From NCBI GenBank assembly GCA_037178625.1, contig CM074133.1, forward strand, positions 2,356,001-2,420,000: a stretch of 64,000 bases of DNA, written 5' to 3'. The notes beneath the pieces were generated by a model. The model made no database searches. It saw only the letters and a program-made list of their open reading frames with translations, and was not told the origin of the DNA. Positions 20,982 to 31,747 of this stretch are shown here, piece after piece; positions within the stretch are counted from its first letter, which is position 1, and every line of letters begins with the position of its first letter. Origin of the DNA: Skeletonema tropicum (taxonomy: Eukaryota > Bacillariophyta > Thalassiosirophyceae > Thalassiosirales > Thalassiosiraceae). The position numbers and the translations under genes were made by a program.

Positions 20982-22067
20982 TTATTCGTCTTGCACCCCA
21001 AGCAATGAACTCAATGTCTCAATGTCATCTTTGCTTAAGACTTCTTCGCCACTTTGCAACCTCGTCATGATATCCACATCTTCTTCCATATGAGTAGCAT
21101 CTGTCGTTCCTGACAATGGCGTGTGTCCTAAACTCATCATGTAAGCATACATTAGAGTCTGAGCAGTAAGATGTTTGCTTTGGGCTATTGCCTTCCACTT
21201 GTGACTATTTATTGCTTCTCTGTTCGCACTCAGCGTCCAAAATGATTGATACGTTATTCCATATTCATCGCAAAGGCTACGCAGTTCAGTATCAAAACCG
21301 CTTCGACTGTAAAACCTATTTTGCAATACTTTCGGTTTGATAATAGAATCTTCGTATAGACGGAGGAAAGTTCTTTTGTCATAGCAATTTGATAGTCCTA
21401 GCTGACGGACTTTGCCTTCCTTCACAAAGCTTTCAAATACACGCCATACCCTTAGAGTTTCTTCATATGATCTCATGGGTGAGTGCATCAACAGCGAATC
21501 AATATATTCAGTCTGTAGATTCTCTAGACTTTTTGCTAGGCTCTGTTTCACCTGCTCCTCCAACATTTCCAGCTCATCGTAAGGAATATTATTCGGATCT
21601 TGCCCATCAAGTGATGTAAACTTTGTCTGAAGAAATAAATCGGATCTGTCCAATCCTAGTTTCATCGCTGCCTCTTTCCACCCCTGTCCAACTCCTGCCT
21701 CATTGTAATGTTTTGGCTGGCATGCAGTGTCAATAAATCTGAATCCAGATTCTACAGCCTTTGAAACGAGTCTTGCTGTTGCGTCTTTTTTCCAAGCGGT
21801 CCCATACATGATGTAAGGAAGCTTTGATTGCAGCATGGACTTCGCCGATATTTTATTCATGGTGCTCTTGGGATGTTCGATTAGTACTGATTGGATTTCG
21901 CCCCGGAGTGTTGTTTTCTTGCTGCCGTTTTTATCAATTGACTGTCCTATCAGTGTCAACGCGATCAACCAAGCAACGAAGATGACCGTGGATACTACGA
22001 CTATTGCTGTGAAGGATGATTTGTAACGCCAAGTCTTTTTTGACTTTGTAGGATTGACAATCACCAT
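20982..22067 (-). CDS. Membrane-anchored aldo-keto reductase
   Basis: 361 residues. Residues 19-41 form one strong membrane segment after a basic N-terminus, unusual for this mostly soluble family. The catalytic tetrad is visible: D113 (FIDTA), Y121 (KHYNE), K149 (LQTKF) and H195 (LLMHSP). The barrel continues with GLSNCYDKRTF, a strand-6 region QNRFYSRSGFD and a C-terminal nucleotide-binding segment TPLSGTTDATHMEED. Aldo-keto reductases reduce carbonyls with NADPH. The sequence resembles the prostaglandin F synthase/2,5-diketogluconate reductase-like branch. The membrane anchor suggests an ER or organelle-envelope location; substrate unknown. Confidence 0.85.
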   Translation of the reverse strand: MVIVNPTKSKKTWRYKSSFTAIVVVSTVIFVAWLIALTLIGQSIDKNGSKKTTLRGEIQSVLIEHPKSTMNKISAKSMLQSKLPYIMYGTAWKKDATARLVSKAVESGFRFIDTACQPKHYNEAGVGQGWKEAAMKLGLDRSDLFLQTKFTSLDGQDPNNIPYDELEMLEEQVKQSLAKSLENLQTEYIDSLLMHSPMRSYEETLRVWRVFESFVKEGKVRQLGLSNCYDKRTFLRLYEDSIIKPKVLQNRFYSRSGFDTELRSLCDEYGITYQSFWTLSANREAINSHKWKAIAQSKHLTAQTLMYAYMMSLGHTPLSGTTDATHMEEDVDIMTRLQSGEEVLSKDDIETLSSLLGVQDE

Positions 22068-22384
22068 GGTCTGAACTAAAGAAGAAAGCTGTCTTCTACT
22101 TCACATTAGATGGGTTGCATTCTACCTCGCGATTATCAAGTGCCTATGGCTGCGGTCATTTTGCATATCAAAGTGGATTTGGATGGGCCAAAAGCCAAAA
22201 GAACTTTTGTTTGTTGTCAAAGATCCACTTTCTCGTGAATTGGTAGAATTGATGACTCCTACCTCATTCTCGAATATCCCCACTGCCATCAGGCTGCGCT
22301 ACTGCCAGCTAACCATAACCATGGCACACGCGGAAGGACGCCTACCGACGGCAGCTGCTACTTCCCATAACCCATAGCATCAAA

Positions 22385-23284
22385 ATGAGGATATTACTTG
22401 CAGCGATCATCATACCCTCTGCCTTTGGCTTCACTTCCTGTGATTCTTTCGTCGTAAATAATAACCGCAGACTGCGGCATCATCTGCAAGCAGAGCAGGA
22501 GGGCAGCACTCACAACTGGAATCATGAGCCGTTTGACTTCTCGTCTCGTATTGGATGGGACAAGTTTTACAAAGAAGGAAACCAATCAGTTGAGGAACAA
22601 TCACTGGAAAATCTGGAATATGAATGGCATAGTCACATACCTCACTCGGTAATTGTGGATGTCATAGCTCCAGCCATTGATGCAGCATCAAACTATTATG
22701 ACATGCAGATCAACACCCTTGCGCCAGAGATGCCATCAATCCTCTTGGTTGGCACAGGAAATTCGGCCCTTCCACGGATATTGCATGACGCATTCGATAC
22801 TCCAGTAAGGGTGACGTGTTTAGATTATAGTCCTGTGTGTATCGAAATGATACGATCGATGTATTCTGATTTGTGCCCTAACATGGATTTTGTGTTGGGA
22901 GATGCAACTCGCTTAAAAGAGACTGTTGACAATGAACAATACGATGTTATAGTTGACAAAGGCTTGATCGATGCATTGATGTGTGGTGAAGGGTTTGATA
23001 GTGATATAGAAAAGTTAATGGGCGGGATAGATGGAGTGTTAACCAAACGTGATTGGGGTATGAGTATATTAGTTTGCTTTCAATTGTCCAAGAGCAACCG
23101 AAACTTCTTGATTGAGCTGGCAAATCGTGGTGAAAGTCATAATCCAAATCTATTCTGGGACTTTGACATCCCTGTAGAAGGGTCAGAGAAAGGTAGAGCG
23201 ACTTTTAATGTGGCAAGAAGATGTGCTCCTCACGAGAAGAATAGAATTGGCAACGTGGATCACATGATCACCGATTGGAAGTGA
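22385..23284 (+). CDS. SAM-dependent methyltransferase, METTL13/EEF1AKNMT-like fold
   Basis: 299 residues. A hydrophobic N-terminus with SAFGFTS (about 12-18) looks like a diatom organelle presequence. The Rossmann methyltransferase motifs are in order: motif I LLVGTGNS (120-127), the acidic post-I residue D147 in CLDYSP, motif II-like GDAT (172-175) and the post-motif YDVIVDKGLIDAL (186-198). That last pattern is typical of the METTL12/METTL13/EFM4 type of protein-lysine methyltransferase. The N-terminal W-D-K-F-Y motif (58-62) also fits this group. It probably methylates a protein substrate in the plastid or secretory route. Target and location are inferred. Head-to-head with the aldo-keto reductase (318 bp apart). 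Confidence 0.8.
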   Translation: MRILLAAIIIPSAFGFTSCDSFVVNNNRRLRHHLQAEQEGSTHNWNHEPFDFSSRIGWDKFYKEGNQSVEEQSLENLEYEWHSHIPHSVIVDVIAPAIDAASNYYDMQINTLAPEMPSILLVGTGNSALPRILHDAFDTPVRVTCLDYSPVCIEMIRSMYSDLCPNMDFVLGDATRLKETVDNEQYDVIVDKGLIDALMCGEGFDSDIEKLMGGIDGVLTKRDWGMSILVCFQLSKSNRNFLIELANRGESHNPNLFWDFDIPVEGSEKGRATFNVARRCAPHEKNRIGNVDHMITDWK

Positions 23285-23327
23285 CTGTTAAAGCTGGTTC
23301 CTACCCCGACTCTTTCTCAACAGCAAC

Positions 23328-23768
23328 TTAGAGGGATGGTTTGTGAGCCATGTCAACCAAGCAATCATCAGATAGCACAACGTTGATTGCATCAAGTTTA
23401 CGCCGAAACCCACTTTCCGAGTTGAGTGTGTGGACGTATCTTATCGTATTTTCCTCAATCATTTTCAAATACGTAATCAGTCCAGTTGAATCATCATTTG
23501 CAAATGGAATAACATAGATTGGATCTTTCCGTTCGTTTTCGATCAGTACAAAGTATTGTCTCAATAGCAGTGAATCAATACCAGCGTTGCGTAAAAGTTC
23601 AACAGGCGGAAGGTGGCTGACCTTTTTATGATCTTTGCAAGTATATCTCCCAGTGCAATTTGGTATCATACGCCATCTAAAAAAGTTGTAGAGTGTAATA
23701 AAGATTGGATCCGTTACAATTTCGTCAATGTCACCCTTTGATCCACCAATGCTAATGCTCTGACTCAT
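23328..23768 (-). CDS. Conserved-looking small protein, unknown
   Basis: 146 residues, single exon. A compact, globular composition is seen with FFRWRMIPNCTGRYTCKDH (about 29-47), LLRNAGIDSLLLRQYFVLIENE (about 59-80), DPIYVIPFANDDSTGLITYL and a C-terminal helix VVLSDDCLVDMAHK. A Cys pair (C38, C44) with a His could bind metal. No signal or membrane segment. I do not recognise the family with confidence. It ends 43 bp from the convergent methyltransferase. Confidence 0.7.
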   Translation of the reverse strand: MSQSISIGGSKGDIDEIVTDPIFITLYNFFRWRMIPNCTGRYTCKDHKKVSHLPPVELLRNAGIDSLLLRQYFVLIENERKDPIYVIPFANDDSTGLITYLKMIEENTIRYVHTLNSESGFRRKLDAINVVLSDDCLVDMAHKPSL

Positions 23769-25127
23769 AGTTCATCTAACGTTGCCAATTCCATTAATCG
23801 TTGGAGTCAGCTGGGTCATTCAAACAATGAAAAGCGAGTAGTTAGAAAGTAGCATTGTAATTTTCGTCAAATTCTTCAGCCGACAGTGCGACAGAGTGAT
23901 CTCAGAAATCCAACATTTGTCAATCACACAACACACACAAATCCATCTCTTCACCACAATGATGAGCATTCAACCAACAAAGGCGAGCAACGTAGCTCTC
24001 AAGTGACTGCCTCACGTCGCAAAATGCAGTTGGGGTCGATCACTTCATAAAACATTGGTTATTGAATGCCCACCAAATTTTCCCATCATGAAATTCTATG
24101 GCACAACAAAGAGATGGAACATGTGCATTGCTCAATGTGACTGCCAAATCACACCCAAAAAATGAATTTCGGGCCTACACCAACGACTCGCCACCAAAGA
24201 AAATATTACTAAACTCTGTCTCATGCACGAAATAGTACATGAAACAAAGTATAGTCATCGGCAAAAAACGAATTTCACCGGAGAGCACAAATCATCAACT
24301 CCCAACAAATCAACACCACATCATAATGATATGATGGACTCGCTATAGGAGGAATAGACTTGCAAATTAAAATGCCAAGTTAGGGTTACTACCGATCAAC
24401 GCCAACATGGAAGAGACATCCAAGGACCAATTTCCAATGCCAAGTTGAACACGCGAGGGTGGTATCCGTATCCGAAGTCTTGGTGTAGATATGGATTGTA
24501 ATGTTGGTGGGCTTTTTTTAATTGTGGACCCTGTTTTTGAATCATTGATCATGTCATACGATGTGCAGCGCGAGGTTAGTTAATAGATTGAATGTACGTA
24601 CCATGGTGGTTATTGTTGCTCCTCGAGATCTTTACCGTTGCTGGCCTGCCGTTTGCTTGGTGACATGGTTGTGTTGCTCTAGCTTTGCTGTTGCTGTTGC
24701 TGTTTTTCTTGTTGGCAGTTGCAGTGGCGTTGGACGTTGACGTTGGACGGCAATGTGCGTTTGGGATGAGTTTTTGTGTGAAGTCAGTGGGACCCGACCC
24801 GGGACCGATCAAGATGGAGTACCAGAAAGATACTGAGAAAATGCCGATAAATGCGTCAAAAACCGTCCTCCCCGCCGAGGAGAGTGGCCACCAAACCCTC
24901 CCACCGAGGAAAGCGGCCACAAATTCGGTATATCATTGAATAATAATCATGGCACTGTCGCTGTTGGTCGACACTCTTTCAATATTTGATTAGAATTCAT
25001 CAGTTCGCATCTATCGTTCTCAGTAAACCAATAACCAAAACCCGCATGATACACAGTAGAAGTGGCCATAACTGGATCAACATTGGCATAAGATAGGTGG
25101 CGTGCTGCTGTAATTTTTCTTTCGACG
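23769..25127. other. Intergenic between divergent genes, no gene called
   Basis: About 1.36 kb. Overlapping plus (24685-24939) and minus (24576-24920) frames share the same low-complexity GTTGCTGTTGC tract and lack any domain, so neither is supported. The short direct duplication CCGCCGAGGAGAGTGGCCACCAAA / CACCGAGGAAAGCGGCCACAAA lies near 24875-24922. Confidence 0.4.
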
Positions 25128-27383
25128 ATGTGTGAAGCAGGCACCGATCAAAACATGGACGAATTGAGCCATCAACGTGTCAATGCTACAATTGCTGATC
25201 AGGAAGAAGTTCAAGTTGCGCCATTGAGCGAATCAGAGTCCGTTATCGAGAGCAGCAATGATGGAGCAAACTTAGGTACAATAGAAGATGAAGATGATGA
25301 TGGTACAGCTGATGATAATGGTGCAGCTGATGATGATAACAACTGCAAAACATTAAACACGGATGATCGCTGCGGTGACACGGTATCAACATCGCGATCA
25401 AGCGATGATCTGTCGCATTTGAAAACAGAAAACACTAGCAGCTCTAGAGACGAAGAAACAGGTAGCACGATCACAAGCGATGTTGGCGGTGGTAAATGCA
25501 ACTCCTCTACTGCACCACTGATTGGCTACGCAGCCAGGTCTTCTCCTTCTTTTGATGAAAACAATTTTGATGGTGGAGCATCATTGGGAAATGAACTCGA
25601 TCTTCCTTCAGTACCAAATACCTGCAATGAAATTCAAGTCGATCCACAGTTCAGTGTCGAGTTTGACTACAGCACCGTGAAGGTCGTATATAAAACTGAC
25701 CATCGTGGTGTCTCAGTTCCGATGGCCACTGCTAGGGACAGAGCATTGCAAGAAGAGCTCAATGAGACTGATTCTCCACTCAGACCTCCACCGTCCAGGG
25801 TAGAATCGTCAACAGTTGTAGAGACGGAAGACAACATTACAACCATCACAGGCCCATCATCATCTTCTGATGTGAAACAAAACATTGAAGTGCAAAACAA
25901 TGTAGCAGCAGTGGAGAGACCAAATGCAGCAAACAACCCAGCAGCAGCAGCAGTGGAGAGACCAAATGTAGCAACTTACATGAAGGAGAAAGTACTAGAA
26001 GATGATGGCGAATTAAATGCAAGGCTGAAGAAGCGATGGGGGAAGCGAAAGCAAGAAAGACGAGCTAAGAATTCGTCACCAAGACATCAGCAGAGTGGCA
26101 ACAAATTGCGCACGACGATTGTGAAGTCAAGTAACTCCGACATTTTGTGCAATTACAAAAGTGGCCCATCGTCACCCGAAAGATATCCGGATGATGTTTC
26201 ATTTGGACTAGAGGATGAAGAGGGTGCAGTAGCCACAACTTATTCTCCTCCCACCAGAACCATGCGAACTTCTTCTTATCGTAAATGCCTTTCGGATTTC
26301 GGACCTAATACTTACTCCTCGCCGCGCCGACGCATTGGTATATTACAAGCGGACGGGATTGTCTACGATGATGCACTTTTAATACGGTTAGCGCGTCAGT
26401 CTCGCCCTGGACGACATCGGCGGAAAACAAGTGCGACAATCAAAGGTGATGTTGTCGACCCTATGACAGGAGAGGAGTTCCCCCCAGTGCTTCAAACTAA
26501 TGAAGTGAAAATACACGTGTATGATCTGCTAACTAAAGATTGTATGGTCGAGATGCCTTACTTGAATTGCAATTTCCCCATTGGTCGCTGCTTCAAGGCT
26601 GTAAATGATGGATGCAATTATCTTGGTACCGGAGCCTATCACGTTGGGGTTGAGGTGAATGGAGTTGAGTACGCCTATGGTGGAAATAACATTCAAGGTA
26701 TGTCAGGGATTTTCACTTGCATTCCAAAAGAGTCACCAGGTTATGACTACAGAGATACAATTGATTTGGGGAAATTACACACAACAAAGAGGACATGGAT
26801 TCGGATTCCCAAAGCTACAAATTTGAGCCCATTGAGTCAAAGAATGTCGAAGGCGTTAGTCAAGTTGACTGAATTGAGTGATGACGAGAAACATGTTGAA
26901 TCTGAGTCATCGCAAAATGCGTACACCTATCGTGAAATTCAAACGTTTGCTGACGGACACACTGTTGTTCACGAAATGACAAGTGACTACCTGGGAGTGG
27001 ATTATGACCTACTCAGAAAGAATTGTTGCACCTTTGCGCATGATGCATGCTTGCGGCTAGGAGTGAATGAAGAAGATATACCAAGCTGGTTTCGCAATGC
27101 TGCACTGGCTGGAGCACAAGCGGAAGACACACTGATCAACGCAGACAATACTGTGAAGAATGCATTCAAGTGCAGAGAAGACCCACTGGAAGCAGAAGAA
27201 TGTAGCACTGGATTTGAAGTTATAGCAAAAATGGAAAGAATTGATGGAAGCAGTACACTCAAATCACTACAAGTTGTTGAGTCCTCTCCAGAGCATAGCC
27301 TCAGGAATACTCTACTTTCGGGTATTCCTCTAGAAGAGATTGATCCAGAGATTGCCATGAGAGAGACTGCGTCCTGGGCTTGA
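25128..27383 (+). CDS. PPPDE-type (DeSI-like) cysteine peptidase with long acidic N-terminus
   Basis: 751 residues, no intron. Residues 1-440 are disordered and rich in Asp, Glu, Ser and Asn, with a short Ala/Asn repeat (two AAVERPN units near 260-285) and a basic patch (KKRWGKRKQERRAK). The PPPDE domain spans about 455-660. The catalytic His is H505 in GAYHVGVEVNGVEYAYGG, and the catalytic Cys is C633 in YDLLRKNCCTFAHDAC, followed by IPSWFRNAALAG as in DeSI proteins. The domain is split by an insertion of about 60 residues (KRMSKALVKLT region). PPPDE enzymes remove SUMO or ubiquitin from proteins. The conserved His/Cys pair predicts activity. Substrate modifier is not determined. Confidence 0.85.
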   Translation: MCEAGTDQNMDELSHQRVNATIADQEEVQVAPLSESESVIESSNDGANLGTIEDEDDDGTADDNGAADDDNNCKTLNTDDRCGDTVSTSRSSDDLSHLKTENTSSSRDEETGSTITSDVGGGKCNSSTAPLIGYAARSSPSFDENNFDGGASLGNELDLPSVPNTCNEIQVDPQFSVEFDYSTVKVVYKTDHRGVSVPMATARDRALQEELNETDSPLRPPPSRVESSTVVETEDNITTITGPSSSSDVKQNIEVQNNVAAVERPNAANNPAAAAVERPNVATYMKEKVLEDDGELNARLKKRWGKRKQERRAKNSSPRHQQSGNKLRTTIVKSSNSDILCNYKSGPSSPERYPDDVSFGLEDEEGAVATTYSPPTRTMRTSSYRKCLSDFGPNTYSSPRRRIGILQADGIVYDDALLIRLARQSRPGRHRRKTSATIKGDVVDPMTGEEFPPVLQTNEVKIHVYDLLTKDCMVEMPYLNCNFPIGRCFKAVNDGCNYLGTGAYHVGVEVNGVEYAYGGNNIQGMSGIFTCIPKESPGYDYRDTIDLGKLHTTKRTWIRIPKATNLSPLSQRMSKALVKLTELSDDEKHVESESSQNAYTYREIQTFADGHTVVHEMTSDYLGVDYDLLRKNCCTFAHDACLRLGVNEEDIPSWFRNAALAGAQAEDTLINADNTVKNAFKCREDPLEAEECSTGFEVIAKMERIDGSSTLKSLQVVESSPEHSLRNTLLSGIPLEEIDPEIAMRETASWA

Positions 27384-27518
27384 TATTTGACAGCTGCCAG
27401 ATTTCTGCCTACATATGTGAAAATTACTTCTAATTGAATCTTATATGTTACTTTATATAGTGTTACATGAATATGTCAACACAAAGTTTGTTAGCATTCC
27501 ATATGCCATATGTTGCAT

Positions 27519-29523
27519 TTATTCATCAAATTTACCCATGAGATGATCGTAGGAGTTGCGGATAGTCTTGAAATGCTCCTCGGCCTCTTCCTTGCTCATT
27601 CCATGAGCACTATCAATGCTCCACTTGTCAGGGTGGTACTGGCGGGCCAAAGTGCGGTAAGTCTTCTGAAGCGTACGCTTGTCAACATCATGAGATACTC
27701 CAAGAATCGCAGCATGCTTCATATCATCTTCCAACCTGTCTTTGATAAGCATCTCCTTGAACTCCTCATCAGTAGCCTCAAAGATCTCCTCAAAAATTTC
27801 ATCTCGTTCTTGCTCTCCTAGTTCGAAACCGTCGGGGATAAGTTTTGCCATGACTTCTTTGAAATCTTCCTTGAAGTCATCAAAATCTTCCACCCTTCCG
27901 CCCTCCTCAAACCACTCATGGAAATACAAATGATACATCTTTCCGAGTTGTTTGATCAAAGAAATCTTACGAAGCATAGATGTCAACTCAATCATCTCCT
28001 CAGCCTGTTTTCTCTCTAATTCCAACTGTGCTTGCATCTGCTTCAACTTGAACGCCTCCTCCCTCTTTTGACGCTGCTCTTCCTTCTTGCGCTCCTTCTC
28101 TGCTCGCTTCTTAGCTCTAAGCTCGGCACGCCTCTTCCTATCTTCTTCCTCCTCTTTTTCTAGCCGTTCCTCCTCTTTGCGCTGCTCTTCCTGTTCCTTC
28201 ATGAGGCGTTGAGCGAATGCATGGGCGCGTGCATCTCTTCCATCTCGGAACTCTTGCAATCCATTGCTTCTAGAGTGGGCAGACTCTAGCTTGCTCACGT
28301 CACTTTTTTCAAGGTTAAATTGACATCCAATGCCATTGTCACCTTGCGTCGGTGTCGTCAAACCCGTAATGGAGACAGTAAAAAATGCCGCAAGCTTACC
28401 ATCCTTCTTATTGGCCGACGACTGTGCAGAAGGCAGCGCATCAAGATACTCTGGCTTGATAAAGTGAACATCACAATCACGTGATTTCTTTGTATCCAAA
28501 CCTACACAAAACTTTCCCTTATCCTCGTCCCAGTGACGGATGCTCCCCTTGCGTCCATTGAGATCTTTCCTATCCAATCCAACAACTGTCACGCGACACC
28601 TAACGTCCGAACCATACATGGCATCATGTGCCTCCTTACTCTTGTCAACAATGACTTTTTGAATCTCCTCATTCATTTCCACCCCCTCGTTGACACGCTG
28701 GAACTCGGTCCCAATCAAATCAGAGATTAGATGGCATTTTTCCTCTTCTTTCTTCACCTTATCTGTCCATGACTTGGCACGATACTCCTGTTGTTGCTGC
28801 TGCTCTTTCAACCACTTCTCGTGCTTCTTGGACTTTTTGGACTTCTTCTTTTCTTTTGCTGCTGCTGCCTGTTCACGTGCCTATATGATAGTATGTGTTG
28901 TGATGAGTGCAATAATGAATAATAAGTAAGGCAATGGGATGTTGCCAGGTGTTGTGAGATAATTGTAAGAATATCGTGTGATAGACATTTCAAGAAGTCC
29001 GTAAAGAAGAGTGGGAAGTACAGCATTCAATAGACACGACCCCATATGATTATGATCTTACCTCTTTGAGCTTTTGCTGCATCTTCTCTTTTTCACTTTG
29101 GACGTTATCAGCTACAGTCCCGCAGGGGGGTGCACCCTGTGCGCCGGCAGCATTTTTGGTATCGCCCGAGTTGGAGTTGGAGCTGGTCAACGTTGCATTA
29201 TCAACCCCGACGCCGAGAACTTTCTTCAACTCATCTACATTTTTAGCAAATGATTCATTCGGGGTGGGCGGATTGGGGTCCTGCGGGGACTTATTCTCAT
29301 TGTGAACTTTCTCCACAACAACAACGTCGGCTTGCTTCATCAATACCGCAGTGTCAGCTCCTTCCTCTTTTTTGGAGAAAGTGGACTTGTTGCCACGCCG
29401 ACCTTCTTGGCCGCCGCCGCGTCCTCCTCGTTCACCTCGCCCACCTCTTCCCTTTCTTCCTCCTCGTCTTCGGTGGCGGCGTCCACCGCCTCCGCGTCCA
29501 GCATGGGGGTTGGTGTCATTCAT
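27519..29523 (-). CDS. RGG-rich protein with C-terminal J domain
   Basis: Exon 1 (29062-29523) and exon 2 (27519-28880), joined by a GTAAGA...TAG intron, give 607 residues. The ATG at 29523 starts directly before an RGG/RRG-rich segment (residues 6-55), an RNA-binding type of sequence. A long Lys/Glu coiled coil follows around residue 370-455 (EEQRKEEERLEKEEEE). Residues about 540-605 form a J domain with the HPD triad at 570-572 (ARQYHPDKWS), the part that stimulates Hsp70 ATPase. A J domain at the extreme C-terminus together with RGG is unusual. A central basic SH3-like or CAP-Gly-like segment (GSIRHWDEDKGKFCVGL) is present. Likely a cytosolic Hsp70 co-chaperone linked to RNA or ribosomes; this is inference. 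Confidence 0.8.
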
Positions 29524-29917
29524 TCTTGGCTTTGTTGTTGGGTGAGAGAGATACCAGACAAAAAAAGAAGTGGGAGGAAAGGAAAGAGATCCTGTCCCAT
29601 GGGACCAAAAGAGGGGAAAATCAAACACGGACGATTCCTACGTAGGAAACTGGTACATAGCTAAGTGCAAAATGCAAGATCTCGCCTCCGCCCGCCGCGC
29701 GCGCCCCGCCTCCATGGCCATAGCATAATTGGTTCATGATCTTCCATGATGCCGATAATGAAGGTACATAATACTACTGTGTTGCAGCTTTGCTGGTGCA
29801 CTACCTCTCCAAGACTTATTGAGGTGGCTCTTCATCGTCAGATACATAAGACGCAATTCAGCTGACCTACACTTCTTATTACACTATATTATTTCTATTC
29901 ATATAAGTACTTGAAAG
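29524..29917. other. Divergent promoter region with GC-rich tract
   Basis: About 390 bp between two divergent genes. It contains CGCCCGCCGCGCGCGC at about 29689-29704. No gene seen. Confidence 0.4.
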
Positions 29918-31181
29918 ATGGTGGTACCTCAAAAAAGAGAATCCAAACCTAATGGAAGTAAAATCCTCCTTCTTTCCCACGCACTTGCCTTCGCTGCTGG
30001 TTTGATAATTCATAGTCTCGTCAATAGAGAAGACTGTGGAGATGTTATTTTGAAGGAGATTTCAAAATCCAAAAATGGAAGCAACAATGCGCCCGCTACG
30101 ACTGCACTTCGTCCCCAACTGCCACAAATACAAAAGTCATTGCCAGATGCGTCCGTCGTTGAACTTGTGTCTGGGGCTGGGGATGAGACTGCAGAGAAAG
30201 AATTTAGTTTCTTAGATCTTGGGCTAAAAACAGAAACCGACAAGGTGGCGGGGCAGCAGAATTTTCCTTTGTGCATGAAAGAAGGTAAAATGTGCGCGCG
30301 ATGAAGTGAAGCATGTGAGAGAGGAGTGTCAGCCATATGGCCACTTCTATCACACCTTGTACCAACAAAAACTAGGAAGTCACTACTCACGCAAAGATGC
30401 AGATCCATTTCAGTTTCTTGAGGTTGGTTTTTTCCATGGTCGTGGGTATGATACATACAGAGAGTTTCTCCCACGCGGAGAGTGTCATTCTATTGAAATT
30501 TCATGCCTTCCGCCTGGTGGTAGAAATGAAGGAAAGTGGGTGAGTGCTAGTTCTCTTTTGCAAACATTATTTTCTATCCTTGTCTTTCTTCTCTATTGTT
30601 TGAGCATCGAACTGGAACTGATCATCTAAACCCACACTCCTCCTCTAAAACAGCCTTGGGGAAATTTTGCAGAAGAAAATCCAAGGTACCAGCAATACCT
30701 GGATGAGAATCTCTTGCACTGTGGAGATGGAAACGATGTCAACTATCTGATGGATGTATGGACAAAGAAAATGAAACGTCCCGGTGCACCTCCTCTGAAA
30801 GTTGTTGTTGACGACGGCTCACATGAGGCTGCCCACATGGCCCAAACTGTGTTATTTTGGCTCCCTCGCATTGAACCGGGGGGCCTTCTATTTGTGGAGG
30901 ATATTCAACCATCCGAGCAAGCTAACGCATTTGCAACACAATTCTTGCCTCAGCTTATGAAGGACTTGCACTACTGCGGCGATAAGGAGAAGCTTGAGGA
31001 AGACGAAGCCTGCTTTCCAACATTGGTTGGTATGATTCAATCAATTCATTGTGAAATGCATATTTGTGTGATAGAACGGAACGACAAGCCGGCGAAAGAA
31101 CCTACTTTGGAGGAATCAAAGCTTTCTGCAAATGCATTGGATTTGAAGAAATGCAAATCGATGTTACCTGGGCACTGGTGA
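29918..31181 (+). CDS. Membrane-anchored SAM-dependent methyltransferase-like protein, one frameshift
   Basis: Exons 29918-30539 and 30654-31181 (GTGAGT...CAG intron). Residues about 14-36 form one membrane anchor. The catalytic region has DPFQFLEVGFFHGRGYDTY (SAM motif I type), LHCGDGNDVNYL, and VVVDDGSHEAAHMAQT followed by LLFVEDIQPS, the pattern of demethylmacrocin-type O-methyltransferases and cephalosporin-hydroxylase-like proteins. The frame breaks at a (CG)3 run at 30295-30300: CMKEGKMCAR ends one frame and DEVKHVREECQPYGH continues in the next. One more CG, or one base fewer, would join them into about 383 residues. The break may be a consensus error or a recent lesion. Substrate unknown; Golgi or ER membrane is likely from the anchor. 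Confidence 0.75.
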
Positions 31182-31370
31182 TTTAGTTTCATTATTGCCT
31201 TTCCAACAGTGTGTGGGAGGTACAATAAAAGCATCATAAAGTTGTTGCTCTTAGATTTTTGTTCTTCGCAGTTAGCTTCTCAAATCTCAAAACATTAGCT
31301 TGTTACTTCTTCGGGAAACGCATGCTCTTTGGTCGTAAATGACCACACTTTCTACTCAAAACCACGAATG

Positions 31371-31718
31371 CTAATCTGTAGTTGCAGCCTCTGACACCTC
31401 TTCATTTGGAACACTTCCACTAACACCACGCCTTTCCAATTGTAAAATCTATGCCACATGCTCATTGGAGCATCCAAAGATACGAATTACATCGTAACGA
31501 CTGCTAATCTCTCTCTTCACTGCCTCTAGAGTCACCTCACACTTTGACAACTAATATGCTTGTTTTCTGTTAGACAGGAGAGTGTCACGCTCAACTGTTG
31601 ATACATCTGTGCACCAGGTGAAATTTCAGTTGGACAGCAAAAATCGGGCGGATGCTTTGTTTATATTGTGCTTCATCTCGTCGCGTGCAATGTGCCAAAA
31701 AATTGAGTCAGATAGCAT
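31371..31718 (-). pseudogene. Relic gene with three in-frame stops
   Basis: One minus-strand frame of 116 codons from an ATG at 31718 to a TAG at 31371 reads as convincing protein (IFWHIARDEMKHNINKAS, STVERDTLLSNRKQAY, LEAVKREISSRYDVIRIFG, ILQLERRGVSGSVPN). It is interrupted by TGA at 31626-31628 and TAG at 31551-31553 and 31449-31451. The TAGs are one step from Gln or Glu codons. No frameshift is needed, which argues for decay by point mutation, not sequencing insertion error. The family is not recognised. It lies 29 bp downstream of CMC4 on the same strand. Confidence 0.6.
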
Positions 31719-31747
31719 TTCTTTCACAGCAGTTTTCCTAAAGTGAG

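Noticed and set aside
24576..24939. Overlapping plus and minus frames of 84 and 114 codons
   Set aside because: Low-complexity Asn/Lys/Ala sequence from a GTTGCT repeat; no domain and both strands equally open.
31371..31718. Reassigned TAG codon as the cause of the in-frame stops
   Set aside because: Other genes in the window end normally at TAG, TAA and TGA, so local decay is simpler.
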